From Bursaphelenchus xylophilus (taxonomy: Eukaryota; Nematoda; Chromadorea; Rhabditida; Aphelenchoididae): a stretch of DNA of 64,000 nt. Below the pieces are notes generated by a model. It was not told the DNA's origin. It saw only the letters and a program-made list of their open reading frames with translations, and did not search any database. Position numbers and translations under genes: made by a program. The number at the start of each line of letters is the position of its first letter. Within the stretch, counting starts at the first letter, position 1. Positions 13,684 through 26,700 of the stretch are shown here, piece by piece. The stretch lies in contig CAJFCV020000001.1 in NCBI GenBank assembly GCA_904066235.2, positions 10,535,291 through 10,599,290 on the forward strand, given 5' to 3'.

Positions 13684-15782
13684 ATGTTCGGGTATCTGCT
13701 GCTGGGTTTCGGGCTGTTGATGCTGAGGATGATGCTGATTCAGGGAAGTTCCAAGTTTGAGAGTATGGTGCCGGGGTTCGATGGTGAGTCGGAATTTATT
13801 TTTTGGGCATTTATAATAAATTCATTGAGCTCGTTTTTTATCAGTTTTCCGGGAAAAACGTGAGCGTAATGTCGCTGTGCCAATCGCATCGCTGAAGTGA
13901 AAGGAAATTTGATTTGGCCGCGATACAATTTATTTTCTGAGTAGACATGGCTCTGGCTGCGATTTTCGGCCCAGCCCGGCCCTAGAGCCATGTCTAAGCG
14001 GCGATGAAATTTTCGATGCGACAGAGTGCTCACTACTTTCCCGACAGACTGATATCCGATCTTTTTGTCTCCAACCCAGGTTTGATCCCAGTCTGTTTTA
14101 TAGCCAAGCCATTCATGTCCACAGAAAAAACAATTACTCAAATTTTATTGCCATGATGACCAATGCTCTTAAACATAGCCGTGATTTTACAATTCATTTC
14201 AGACGAGTTCCTGGCCGCAGATAATGGCATCTCGCCAGAGCACAAAGCCCTCTTCCTTCAATTAGTCTCCCTTCGAGGGCATTATGAAAAATCAGACTTA
14301 CGCCAACTCGTGGATAACGAAAAATTATTAGTCAAGTTGATCAAGAAGGTCAGGGAATTACTCGAATCTCATGATGTGCCTGAGGGCGTACTTAACTTTT
14401 TTGAAGAGGTAAGCTTACTTCTGACGGGGTTTGTTTTGAAGAATAGAATTTTGGGAGAAATTTTGATGATGTCGTGGACAAGACAGCACAATGATTTTTA
14501 GCCTGATTTTTTAAGTTAGTGCTGGTCCATAGATCCAATTTTCGAAATAATTTTTGAGATTTTTTGAGGTTAAAAAAGGTCATCACGAAAAGTTTTTTTG
14601 GAATTTTTAGTCTCTAAAAAATTAGAGTGTTTAGTTTTTACACCGATGTATATTACATTCAATTTACACTGTTTTGAACCGACATTTTTTTCATCTTGGG
14701 CTGTCATAATGGCGGACTTTTACGGAATTTTCGCAAAATTGAATTTCTCGTTTTATGAGATGGGAATGATTCCTTTTAACAATTGAAAAATTGTCGGAAA
14801 AATAATTCTATTTTTGAGCATTGATATATTTTTTATTCTTCAGTACCTTGACATTACCCATCGTCTGGAAGTTGCCTCCCAATTCCCTCCAGCTCAGCGA
14901 GTCGCCACCGTTTACAAAGGATTCCGCAAAACCCTCGAGAAATACCGTTTGTTGGACATGGAAGAGAGGGAATATCTGGTCAATTACGACCAGACCATGG
15001 AGAAATTAGAAAGTAATTTTAACTTTTTTATCGTTACTTTTAATCACCGATTATCAAGGCTTGGGAATTGTTTTTGTTCGGGCGATTAAACATCGAAAAA
15101 AACACAATTTCCAGGATAGTTTCCAAGGCGGATTAGCGGTTTAGTCAACGGTTTGTTGACGTGGAACAAAGGGCTTATATTTTTGTTATCTACGGACTTA
15201 AAAATAGTTTTAGTTGTCAGGGAGAGTCCCTGAAATCCAAGGTTTAGGTCTAGTGGGGACTGGGACAAAGTTTAGGCCTGATTTTTTTCGAGAGAAAAAC
15301 AAGATTTTGCATCGCATTTTCCAGAATTTATAGAACTTTTGTTTCAAAATTTTCTAAAGTTTTTATTTGAAATGAAAGCGACTTTTTGTTCGAGGAGAAT
15401 GACAAAATTTCATATTTTTTTTCTGTCAAAAATTCGCAAAGACCTCACAAAAAGTTCTCTGCCGTCTCCTCACTTTCTATTCTCTCTCGCCGGCAAAGAT
15501 TTTTGAAAATATCGGCCCTCCTGGCAAGACGCAAGCTAAAATTTTCAAAAATTAACACGTAGCCTAGACAGAGAATCTTTACAAAAATTCAAACAAATTA
15601 GGAGCAATGGACCTTGAGCATCTCCCATATTGATGATTAACAAAAAATTTTATTTTTTTTTTTGATATACCAAAACAATATTTGTGACATTTTCAGAACT
15701 ATGGAACCCCGTCATCGCGCAAGCAAAGACAATGTGCAAAAACCCGGTGAACAAGGCGGTTTGCAAGGAGGTTGATGTGTAA
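13684..15782 (+). CDS. Orphan helical protein with N-terminal membrane anchor or signal
   Basis: Predicted 186 aa in four exons: 13684-13783, 14203-14408, 14844-15012, 15697-15782. Phases agree at all junctions. Residues 1-20 (MFGYLLLGFGLLMLRMMLIQ) form a hydrophobic segment, read as a signal anchor or uncleaved signal. The rest is amphipathic helix, rich in Leu, Lys and Glu (PEHKALFLQLVSLRGHYEKS; TVYKGFRKTLEKYRLLDMEE), with two Cys near the end. I do not recognise the family. General similarity in size and helicity to small secreted nematode helical proteins is not enough to name it. AATAAA is at 15861-15866. Intron 1 contains a MITE. Confidence 0.72.
13842..14051. mobile_element. MITE, CAGTCTGTCGG family (divergent copy)
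   Basis: The right end reads CTACTTTCCCGACAGACTG and the left end is a degraded inverse (CAGTTTTCCGGGAAAAACGT). Inside, GACATGGCTCT near 13943 pairs with AGAGCCATGTC near 13985 as a hairpin. The same end sequence recurs at 30046, 41502, 51115, 52390 and 54218. Lies in intron 1 of the orphan gene. Confidence 0.6.
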
Positions 15783-18229
15783 ATATTGTGTAATATAAGA
15801 CTTTCCCCGATCTGCTCAACGTGCCGTAGTTTTAAATTCTTGATGTGTAATTATAACCAGAATAAAAGACCAAGATAATTTTTAGTATTCCGCATCAATT
15901 TCTGGAGATATTTTTCATTATTTTATAGTTGCATTGCGGAAAGAGAAAGAATTTTTCATTGCACTGTGCGGAAATTATTGTTTTCAGTAAAATGCCGTCG
16001 TAAAACTCCAAAAATGATAGCACTATGCGATTTAGGGCAGAAAAAAAACTTCTTCCAACTGCACTATGCTATTTCTTTGCGACACTGGAACGTTGCACTG
16101 TGCAAACCAAAAAATTTTTATCGCACAGTGCAAAACTTTACTTTTCCGGTGGCACTGTGCGATTCTTCGGAGGCTCAAAAAATTTTATTGGGTCATAAGA
16201 GATATAATTTTTGGTCCTTAGCCAAGGCTCCACTGTTTTTCTAATTCTCTGATTGACTGCACAGTGCATTCTAATTTTCAAGATTTCCACTGCACTGTGC
16301 AAAATTTCCATTTCCAACTGCACAGTGCGATTTTTCGAAATTTCAAAATTTTGTTTTCGAGAACAAAATTATCAATTTTAATCGTCTCAGCCAAGACTAC
16401 ACTAATTTCCGCGTTGTCTGGCTCACTGTCCATTGCGTTATCTCCGCCTTTACAACACTCAATCCGATCCATCCGCTTCAGGACTGATCCCTTCACAACC
16501 AAAGGTTACATCATCTTTCTCTCCCTTCCTGACTCATCTCCATCCACATAAAAAGCGAGTAATCAAGAAGGGAAAAGTATTTATTTGATTGTTTCTAATA
16601 CTTTTCAAGGACAAAGAGTGCTGATAAGCCGCGCCTATCCCAAACAAACAGAAATCTCCCTAAAAGGGAGGGCTCTGCGAATGGCGGCGTTCATTTCTCC
16701 CCTTTTTCTGCTCCATGATCTCCATTGTTTACGGACATGGACGAGTTGTAAATACCGAGAGGGAGAGGTAGATAAGTTGGGTATTAATTTGGAGTATGAC
16801 TCGGGAATTTAGTATTGGGGGTACTGTAGATTGTGAACGGGAATTTAGGCGACAATGGAGAAGTACTCGAAATGCGGAGAGCGGTCATAGAAAAAGACGC
16901 TTTTTGGCCATATTTTTGCCTGTTTCGCTTGGAAAAATTTTATTTTTTTTGTGGAAACGTTACCCTTTGTGGTAAAAATGGGTGAAAATCTTTTCATGCT
17001 AAAGTGCGGAAAAAATGTCGCATTTTTGCCAACTTTAGACATAAAAAACTCGGTCGTTTCTGGAAAGCCAGTGCATAGAAATCTTGCACGTTTTAATTAG
17101 AAAAATTCAATCAAAATTATACCAATTTTCATTATAATATGTGCATGACACTTCGTGCACTTCCCTTGTAAATTTCGCTTGTGCTTTTCAGAAGCAACCC
17201 ACAATTTTTAGGCCGAAAAAACTGGGGCTTTTGAGTCAAAAAGTTGCGCCTTTGGAGATAAATAACCTATCACTATCATCGTTGCAATCTTCTTGCTTCA
17301 GCCAAAAAATTCATTGCGATATTTCAAACACTATACTATTTGAAATTTTCATTAGGTTTCTCTTTGACGGCATTTCTTTGGCATTTCCTCTTCCAAGCCG
17401 CAAGAAACGCTGATCAAAAGAAATGACCGTCTTTTGTATTGAAATGCCCTTAGGGCAATAATCGGTTTGTACTTGTTTGGCTAGACTTGCTGAACGATAA
17501 AAAACAATTATCAAGCTATGATACTTGCGGATTACATCATGTTTATGATTCTGTTTCTGATATGGGGCTTATATCACTGACTAAACCTACAAAAAAACAA
17601 GTCTCTTTAAATCAACAAGGTGCGTCATGCTATTCAAAAAGATGTTTCAATGTTAGAAAGGTCATTTATAGGGAGCTTATACAAAAAAAACCTGAAAATA
17701 AGTTCAAAAAAAGTATAATTTTTCAAATAAATGATGAAAAATCTCTTTTTTTGGAAATTTAAAAGAGTAAAAATTTTGTTTTAGACCCTCTTTTTTTGCT
17801 GGGGTTCCTCGTAAAACCTTTTTTGAAGGCTTCAAAATTTTCCTGTCAGCTTATATTAGCCTCCAAACATCTAAAATAATATCGAAAATCATCTTGATTT
17901 ACCTTTTTTTCTCATTATCCGTTCCATTTTTCATCCCAATCCTCTTTTTTTGCCAAATATTTGTTTAGCCATCTAAAAAAAGACTACGAAAAAAGCCACT
18001 CCTTGAAACTTGCAGGCCCATAAATCTATAAGCCTACAAATTTCGGATTAAAAACTGGAAAAAAGGGTTGAGTCATCATTAAACAAAGGCGGGGAAATCA
18101 ACAAAACCATTTTTATTTTATCAATTTCACCTATAGAGACGGGTTTTCCAACAATTTTCCGCGAATTTTTATATCATACTTGAGGTGTAATAGTAAAAAC
18201 TTCAAATTTTGATAATTTTAGTGTAAATC
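15783..18229. other. Gene-free region, 2.4 kb
   Basis: After the AATAAA of the orphan gene there is no supported exon up to the galectin. It contains the GCAC-N-GTGC cluster (15955-16335). A member of a dispersed repeat with GGAGAGCGGTCATAGAAAA lies near 16876. AT-rich sequence with stop-ridden short frames follows. Confidence 0.6.
15955..16335. repeat. Cluster of GCAC(T/A)GTGC palindromes
   Basis: At least eight copies of a GCACTGTGC or GCACAGTGC palindrome, or one-mismatch variants (CACTATGC), lie within about 380 bp. They are usually followed by an A- or T-rich run such as AAAATTT. The copies are irregularly spaced, so this is not a simple tandem repeat. Confidence 0.75.
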
Positions 18230-19199
18230 ATGTCTATTGGTCAAGGATTCGGCGGTGGATTTGGCGGTGGGATCGGTCAGGGAGCCGGGATTCAATACTT
18301 TGGCATTGGAGGAGGCAACGAGATCAATCCAACGGTCGAAAGAGGCGTCTACAATGTGGTAGGTCAAAAGAAATGTCAAAAAACACTCTTGCCATTAAAA
18401 AATATATTCTTTTTTGTCAAAAAATGCCTAAATAATCAATTCTGCATAACGCGGATAAAATTTTGATGGATTAATAACTAAATCGCAAACTTTTTTTTGC
18501 AAAATTTTATAACAAAATAAAAATTTTTTTTACTTAAAATTTCAGTCAGTTCTGCATAACGCGGTCTTAAAACTTTATCTTGCAAAATGGTAATTGTTAT
18601 TTCTGCAAAGCTCTATCTAAACGGCAAGCTTTGTAATAAAGTTTTAGAAAGAGAGCGCAAATTTCGAATATTTCTGCAAAACGCGGTCTAAAATTTCTTC
18701 GAATTTCTTTGAAAATGCTGAATTTTATTCTGGCAATGTAAACTTGCTCTGTAAAAATTCAAAATTAAATGTTTTCTCCCATAATTATATACCCCCTCAA
18801 ATTTTGCAGCGTACCCCCACCTCCTTGCCCGTCCGATTCAGCCAGTCCAAGGTCCTGCGTTTGGTCGTGGTCCCGGTGAATGATTGGTGTACCATCAACC
18901 TCCGCGGCGGCGGTGACATTGCCCTTCATTTCAATCTCCGTTTCGCCGAACGATCCACGGTTCGAAACGCGAAGATTAACGGTAACTGGGGAGGGGAGGA
19001 GCGCGACGGCGGCTTCCCCTTCGAGCGGGATCAGATCTACACTTTGGAGTTCATTCCTCAGAGCCACAACGATTCGGTTGCCGTCTTCCTGAACGGCCAA
19101 CATTTCACCGACTTCAGACTGCGGACCCGGCTTTATGAGATCGACACCGTGGAGATCGAGGACGGCTTCAAGGTCCACTCGGTCCAGGCCTTCTCCTAA
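18230..19199 (+). CDS. Galectin, single carbohydrate-recognition domain
   Basis: Beta-galactoside-binding lectin, 172 aa, exons 18230-18358 and 18810-19199. Residues 1-30 are Gly-rich (GFGGGFGGGIGQGAG), a linker-like head. The CRD carries the sugar-binding set in order: HFNLRF (His, Asn, Arg), then VRNAKINGNWGGEER (Asn, Trp, Glu, Arg), then FPFERDQIYTLEF. All key residues for galactose binding are present. There is no signal peptide, as usual for galectins, which leave cells by a non-classical route. One CRD with a glycine-rich head contrasts with the tandem-repeat galectins common in nematodes; both short (proto/chimera-like) and tandem types occur in worms. The ATG lies about 10 nt after an ATTTTAG acceptor, a candidate trans-splice site. 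AATAAA at about 19282. The intron contains several copies of a CTGCATAACGCGG motif. Confidence 0.92.
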
Positions 19200-19545
19200 G
19201 CGATTTTGAGGGGTTTTTGCCTGGGGCAAGGTTTCATCGCCTGAGGCATTATGTTACAAAATCACAGCTTTGCACTGTAATAATAAATTAACTAATAAAT
19301 TTGGGTAATTTTGCCGAACTTTGGGATTTTCACAAATTCTGAAAAATATGTCATCATGACATATTTCAATGGAATAATAATTAGAATTTTGTTATAAAAA
19401 TTTTTTGCGATAGATTTCTAGAAATGTGTTTAAATTTAAAATACGGCATTAAAATGGAAGCCCAAGGTAAATTTAAAAGTTTATCTCAAAATTTACAATT
19501 AATAAATACTGTAATTACAAAGTTTTAAACGTCACAACTACTGGT

Positions 19546-22500
19546 TTATAAAGGCATTCCCGTTTCGTATTCCAGCCCAAACTTCTCCAACATTGAGGTG
19601 TCGATTCGGAACAGGCCTAAAATTTAGTGTAATTATATTACGCTTGACATCAAATGAGATGGTTTATTGAAATACATAACGGTAAAATACGGGCATTCTT
19701 AGTAAGTATTCATTAAAAAATATTCTTTAGACATGCTGAAATACCTGCCAAAGACATTTTTTCCTTACTTTAACTCGTTCAAAAACAAAACTGGGTCCCG
19801 CCGCGAAAACTTGAATTATGAAATTTTTGCTCGGATTGATAGATAATGGACGACTGAGCCCTTAGAAAGCCCAAACAACGAAAAATAACCAGTAATCTTA
19901 CCATTTTCTCCCCACTGAGAGCCAAAACTATTGATGGCAGTCCAATACAACTTGTCATCCTTGTCCCTTCCCCATCCGATCAGTCGAACCACATGCCAAT
20001 AAATGATTCGTTTTTCGAACTTCTCTTCCGGAATTGGATGGAAAATCCCGGAATCATAGTGAAGGAACTCTTCGGTCACGGGGAATGCCATCGTCGTGGG
20101 ACCGAAAAGGTAAAGCTCCTTTTTTATTATGTCATGGATCTGAAAATTGGTGATGAGCAGTGGAAAGAGGTTGTAAAAATATTGTAGAAAAATTTTATAA
20201 TCTCGAAAATACATGTGACTTTCAAAAATTTACGAATATTGAGGAAATTCCAGAAAATCCGTTATCATGGCATCTTTAATTTTGGTAAAAACGAAATTTT
20301 TGTTTTTGATATGGTATTTGCTACGTGTTGTCTTTACAATCAAAAGCTTTTAAAGCTAAAATATACTTTAAAAATCCTGAACTGACTCATGATGACGGAT
20401 TTTTTGGAAATTTAAATAATTTTCTAAGAATTGAATTTTGGTCAAAATTAAATTCCAAGGATAATGTGAAAGTCTTACCTGATCCGGACTCAGCGGTTTT
20501 TCCGCAGTTTTGTTGAAGTGCCCAATAACCGATGACATCATCACCTTCTCCTTCCCACTCTGATCCACTGTCATTTTGCGGGGGTATAAAGTGTAGGCCA
20601 GGGATCCTAAAATACGATTTTTGATAAGTTTTGGCAGAAAAATTAAATTTTAAATTTTAAAGATCAAAATTTTAACTTCAAAAAATCTCAAAAATTCAAT
20701 TCCTCACCGAAATTTTTGTCTTCTGTGTAACTGTTTTTGTAATACGTGGACTGGCATTGCCTGAGGCATTGTCGTTTCTGCTCGCCTCCTGGATATTCAT
20801 CTGGCAAACAGGGAGTTCCACAGTCTTTATTTTGAGTGTAGGGACGACAGCCGTCCTTGGCGCCGGTCACAATTCCCTCCAGAACCCAATAAGCCAACGC
20901 TTTCAGGGGATCGCCGCCATAACAATTTCCACAGACCTGAAATTTGAGTGAAGTTTTGGTGGTGGAAATTAATTTTTTATCACGGCAAAATCTTGTGAAA
21001 AGGGAAATTGATTTTTTTGATGGATTTCTGAAATTTCCGAATCGCGTTATGCAGAAACACCCACAAAAATTTCGGTTCGAATTGGAAAAAATTACGTGCC
21101 AAATAAGTTATTTCAAAGGCATTTCTGAAAATCTGAGATCGCGCTATGCAGAAACATCCGAAATATTGAGGTTTGAATTTAAAAAAATCCCAAATTTTTG
21201 TACCAAAAAATCAATTTTCTAAGTGTGACGATACCTATTTTTAGATGTAAAATACGGGAACTCTAACTACAGGGTGTCCAGAGAAATGTGCCGGAAAGTT
21301 TTTGTCGATTTCTTGGCGCTCAATAAAGATATCCGAAAAATTCTTTTTGCAGGATAAAGAAGAATTTGGGCGGTTTTTTGTCCGAAAGAAACATTTTTTC
21401 CGCCAGCGCGGAAAGAAGTGTATTCGGCGGAGACTTTTGATCGCTTTTTCGGCCATCACACCAATTTTAAACGCTTTATTATGATGCTGAAACTTCCGGA
21501 AAGTCTTCAAATTTTTGACGCAATAAATCACACAGACAGCGACATCGCAATGCGATCCCATATAGCGACTGCACGGTGCAGCCTGTCGCTGCAACACCGA
21601 TAAAGTTCGAGTGCACCGTGCGGAGGTTTGAAACAGCAAGGCAAAAGGAAACTTGAACAAAAAATATTTTGTTGTTTTCTGGTGCACCAAGTGGTTTTCC
21701 GATGGCTTAGCTTCTGCCAAAGCTTGGTGACAAAATTTTCGAAGGCATACGAAGCCAGCAGGGTGTTCTAGCCAGGCCATAAAAATTGTGTTGGACCATG
21801 TCTTGTCCGCAGCTGAGTTATGGCCTCCGCCGATTCGGCGAGCGTCCGCCATACCTTCGCCGAACACTTGGTAAACATGAAAATATGCAAATATCTTTGC
21901 TTCAACCATCAAACTTCATAATAAAGCGTTTAAAGTTGGTGCGATGATCAAAAAAGCGATCAAAAGTCTCCGCCGAATACACTGCCTTCCGCGCTGGCGG
22001 AGAAAATGATTCTTTTGCACAAAAAACCGCCCATATTCTTCTTTATCCTGCAAAAAGAATTTTTCGGATATCTTGATTGAGCGCCAAGAAATCGACAAAA
22101 ACTTTCCGGCACATTTCTCTGGACACCCTGTACACATAAAAATCGAAATACGCAGTAGAAAATAGCTTACTTTACAGCATCCCAGCACATCTTCAACCGA
22201 AAGACTGCTCTTGAAAGTGGCATTACTGTGAATGCAAGCCCTATCCGACGCCACCGTAATTGATGATACTGCCTAAACGAAGTTGTAGGATACTGAATTA
22301 GTACTTACAAAACAAGATCCACATCCTCCTTGATTCATGACGTGGTGTAAAGTCGGGCAGAGAGGCCATTTCTCTCTCGCGTCGAATCGACTGGGCAATT
22401 GAGAGGCTGGGAACGCCTCGATCTCGCTGAAACACAAAATGAACAATTTTTAAGGACATGAAAATAAGCTCGATGTTATCCATGAGACCAAGTTTGAGAC

Positions 22501-23710
22501 AAAAAATTTAGATTTCTTGAATTTAAAAGTGTTATAACGCGATTATTTCTGCATAACGCGGACTAAAAATTTCCAAAAAGTCTCAGGCAAATCTAATTTT
22601 TTTATTTTCGCCGAATTTTAGCAACTTTAATATATTACCCTTGATGGGCCATATTTCCGAAAATCAAAAATTTACATATAAAGTCGCAAAACCTACGCTA
22701 AATGAGCCTTCATTTTGTCGGAGACAAAGAAATCCTCCAAATGTTTCACATATTCCTTTACGGCGGTGATATTCTTCAGAGTTTTGTAGTTGTAATCCTT
22801 ATTTTTCATTCCAAATGGGTTGAATTTGGCCTGAAAACAATTGAAATCAAAATTATGTAGTGTATAGAGTAAGATAAATGTATTTACAGTACCTTCCATC
22901 GACTTTTCGGAGAGTTATTTACAGTATCCACCAGGTTTTTCATATAAGAATGGAGGTCCTTCAGCTCTTGTTTTCGGATCTGCTGTCGGTAATAGGTCAT
23001 TCCACAGATGCCCAGGAGGATTATTACTGGAAAATGAGAGTTGTAAAATACGTTCTTCTCTCGAATTATCAAAAAAAAAATTTTTATATGCTTAGAAATT
23101 CCAAAAAAAATCCGTCATGATGACATGTTTTTTTTGAAAAATTAAAAGTCCCAAAAATTTTAAGAGTTGTTCTGAAGTTCTATGAGCGCTGCATAAATTT
23201 TTTCAGGTGTCGAAATTTTAAGTTCTGGTATTTTCGAATCGAGATGACGGATTTTTTTGGAGATTTCCATAAAAAATAACGTCATCTCCAAAAAACTTTT
23301 TTTCTCAGCGGTGATTTTTGAACTTTATTTTTCATTAAAAACGAAAATCCAAACCTCTTCGTAAGTAAACATGTCATGATGACGGATTTTTTGGAAATTT
23401 TCAAAGATGACGTCATACCACCAAATTTTTTAAAAATGTTTTTTATGATGTCAGAATTTGAGGTTTACTATTATTTAGCAAGTTCGGATGTTTCGATGAC
23501 CGATTTTTTCTTCGAAACTTTCCAAAAAATCAGTGACGATAACAATTTTTTTCCAAATTTCCCCAAAAAAATTAAAAAAAACTCACCAACAGCCACAAAG
23601 ATCCCCACCGCAATGCAACAATACCGTCTACTGGAGCTCTTGGAGCTCAATTCGGGATGGGTATTCAAATTAATCTCCCTCCCGTACGAGGGCCGCTCAT
23701 TTTCCTTCAT
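19546..23710 (-). CDS. Cathepsin B-like cysteine protease with N-terminal transmembrane anchor
   Basis: Papain-family (C1A) peptidase, 425 aa in nine exons: 23710-23587, 23026-22893, 22830-22697, 22426-22309, 22272-22171, 20936-20708, 20606-20479, 20139-19902, 19616-19546. Catalytic Cys169 is in NQGGCGSCF, His372 in [10 protein letters not shown] and Asn393 in [11 protein letters not shown]. Cathepsin B signatures: [38 protein letters not shown]. The occluding-loop region lacks the double His that gives cathepsin B its dipeptidyl-carboxypeptidase activity, so endopeptidase action is likelier (inference). Instead of a signal peptide, about 30 polar residues precede a hydrophobic stretch ([19 protein letters not shown]) made by joining exons 1 and 2, followed by basic residues: a type II membrane-anchor arrangement. 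The ATG follows an ATTTTCAG acceptor. The 1.2-kb intron 5 holds a foldback transposon. Confidence 0.9.
21270..22130. mobile_element. Foldback/MITE-type DNA transposon with TA target duplication
   Basis: 861 bp beginning CAGGGTGTCCAGAGAAATGT and ending with its reverse complement, flanked on both sides by TA. The terminal inverted repeats extend about 220 bp with few mismatches. TA duplication and CAGGGTGTCC ends point to a Tc1/mariner-superfamily non-autonomous element. The 223-aa frame over 21241-21912 is made of repeat sequence and shows no transposase motif. Located in intron 5 of the cathepsin gene. Confidence 0.85.
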
Positions 23711-26700
23711 TCTCCCTGAAAATGTTGCTAAATAAAAGACGGATAAACGTGAGGGATAAATTTAGATTCGAGAAAAAACATTTGGAACAGGCGTGAAGGT
23801 CTGGAGCGAAAATCAAAGAAATCGCCCGAGGCTAATTGGACGAGATAAATGAGAAATAAGAGGAAAACATGTCGAAGATTGGGGAATAAAAAGTGTGTTG
23901 AAATACGTAGTGGATAAAATTCGTTTTTAGATGATTTTTTAAACCTTTTTTTACCTCGAAACGGATTTTTTGGACTTTTAAAGCGCATAATTTAGTCGTA
24001 AGTAAAAATTTGGGTCCGGGAAAATCCGAAGATGGTCAAAAATACTCTGAGATTTTTTAAGGCTCATTTCAGTCATCACCAAGGAAAACTTAGCGTATTT
24101 TACGACCCCATATTTTTTCAAATTTTTATTTAAAAAAATCCCACATTCAAAAAATCCTAATATCCATTTTCCCTCCAAAATCGCTCCCATAAGTATATTC
24201 AACAAGTAAAAAACAAAAAAAAACTTTTCAGAGTAGAAACCAAAGCAAATCTTCCGTTTCTTCAGGGGCGTGCGATCCGAATTAAGCGAGATTTAAACTC
24301 CCGAAACCCGATCAAATTTCGCTCTGCTGAGTTTGAAGCGAAGTTATAGTTAGAGTACGCTTCTATGAATACTAGTTCATTACTAGTTAGCTCCGGTAAT
24401 AATTACCGTAAGAAAAGGAAAAATAGAAAATGTTTTAACACCTAAAAAGGAGTTGCTGACAATGAGGACAATGGTCAAAGGGACAAGAGAACGAGTCTGC
24501 GGGACAAAGGGGACGGCCATTTGTATTGTAGTGGGAAGAGAAAGTTGATCTGTGCTACAAAAAGATGACCATTACAGTAATATTTGGCAAAGAGGGCCTT
24601 TTCTTTATGTAAATTTTAACCCTTGAAGCCCCTGAAAAGAAACTTTGTGACAATTTTTGGCTATTCTGTAAACTTCGAAGTATACATTTTTTAATTTTAA
24701 TCAACAATCTAGCTGAAATTCGAAAAAAATCAAAAAATTCCAAAAGTCCGTCACGATGACAGGTTTTTTAGAAACGATAAAGTTGATTGTTAACTAGCAA
24801 AATTAGCGGATAAATATTACCGATAAATCTTGTATTGCATTCTGGCAGCTTTAGATTTACCGTAACCATCTCAAAAACTACAGTATCCCATACAAGACCC
24901 CGAAATTAAAGAATTCCAAAAAATCGGTCATGATGACATATTTTACGAAAAAAATAAAATATCATCAGACTAGGGCTCGAGACTTCGCAGCCTGCGGCTG
25001 CTCACGTCTCTCGGGCAGTCCTGCGGACAAAGGCAACTTTGCGCCCGGTATCGCTGCTTTTCGCGCGATTTGGACCTGTTCAACGTCGAAAACAACATAA
25101 ACGCTCGCTAAAGCTTTGCCGACGGCCTCCGGCCGCGGCAGAGAAACGCTACGCGTTAGACTGAGCCTAGTAGAAAGTTGTAGCGTTTTTTAGACCCAAA
25201 AGTTAGGATCGCTAAGCTTTCCCTAATCGCTAAGCTCAGGCCAGTCCCAGATTGCTAAGCCGGGTTAAAGAGCCCGCCGGCATGAGGCGACGGCCTACGG
25301 CCGCCGCGAGACTACATTTTGTTACCTAAAATAATCTCCCTTCCACCCAAACTTGATCAGAAGCTCATACAATAAGGAAAAATCAACTAAAAAACTCGAA
25401 AAAATAGACTCAGCACTCAAAATTATCCAAAGCCAATATTTTTCCCGAAATCGCCGTCAAATTTGGCCCTAAAACGGCCAAATCCCGAGAATCCAGGACC
25501 AAAAAAAAATTTTACAAAAATTTCTCGAAAAAATCCAGAAAACCCCGTCATGATGACCGGTTCCTCACCACCCTCCTCATTCTCAGCTCTCTCTCCGTCT
25601 TATCTCTGACCGGAATCGAAAGAGAAAACCTTTGTCTAACCACCCTCCACCCCTTTCCCACTCTCTCTTTTCTCCCGCCAAACGAAGAAGGAAGCGGTTC
25701 TCTGCCCGCTCTCTCTCTTCCCCGCGCTCTTTTTTTGTGTTTTCGTCCGTGGAAGTGGGCGTTTTTTCAAAACTGGCACTTGTTCCACTAAAAGTACCGG
25801 GGAAAAAGATACGACTATGTCCGAAATGACATAGAGGTTCCGAATATGTAACTTTTAGACTAATTTTAGTTGGAAATTTTTGGGATTTGACGACTTTTCC
25901 GATTCGGGATTTTTTGGGACCGCCGCTTCAAACACGATTTCTGATCATATCTCTCGGAATCGTATCCCAGCTTCTGGTTGTAGAATCCTTACTAAATTGT
26001 CTATCATGTAACGGGCGGGATTTTTGAATTTCGAACTTGTTCCCGAGCTATAGTAACTTTCGTGAAAGTAAGTAAAATCGAAAAATTCGGAAATTCGAAT
26101 ACTGCTTTTTCAACCTGTGCGTGTTTTAGGAATCGACATCTGTTTCTGTAGCAGTTCAATGTGCTGAATACGATGGACAAAATTAAAATCCGAAAAAGTT
26201 CGATTCCAAGCCCTCAGGGCCGAATTTTGGCCGAAATTTCGAATTTTTTTTTCGACCGCACGGTGCGCACAGAATATTGCAAGTAGAAAGCTGAAACTTG
26301 GCACGATGGTAGTCCATTTTGTGTCCTATAGCACCCATATGATCAATTTGTTCAACCCCGCTAACTGCCCTGAGGGCGATTTTTTTCGCACGGTGCACCA
26401 AAAATCGACCGAAATTTCCGGCCGCTCTGGCGGCCGTAATTTCAAAGATACGAAGACGATGTAAGCGGGTAATTTGTAGAGCTCTTCGAGCTCTACAATC
26501 TATAGTTGGACATTTTTGACATCGTTGTTGTACATCAGAGCGAGAAATTTGAAAAAGTCAAAATGTTGAAAATTTCGAAAAATTTCGTTTTCCGTCGGGA
26601 GATTCTATTGAGGACATGGCTACGTAGAATGTTCTGAAAAAATTTTGTGACAATCTTCGAGCAAAAAGAAATCGATCAGCGAGCCGTTTTTTCGAATTTC

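Noticed and set aside
21241..21912. 223-aa minus-strand frame
   Set aside because: It lies within the TA-flanked foldback and mirrors the repeat arms; no transposase motif.
24965..25320. Horizontal transfer from bacteria
   Set aside because: GC-rich, but no open frame or bacterial gene; the palindromic structure fits a repeat better.
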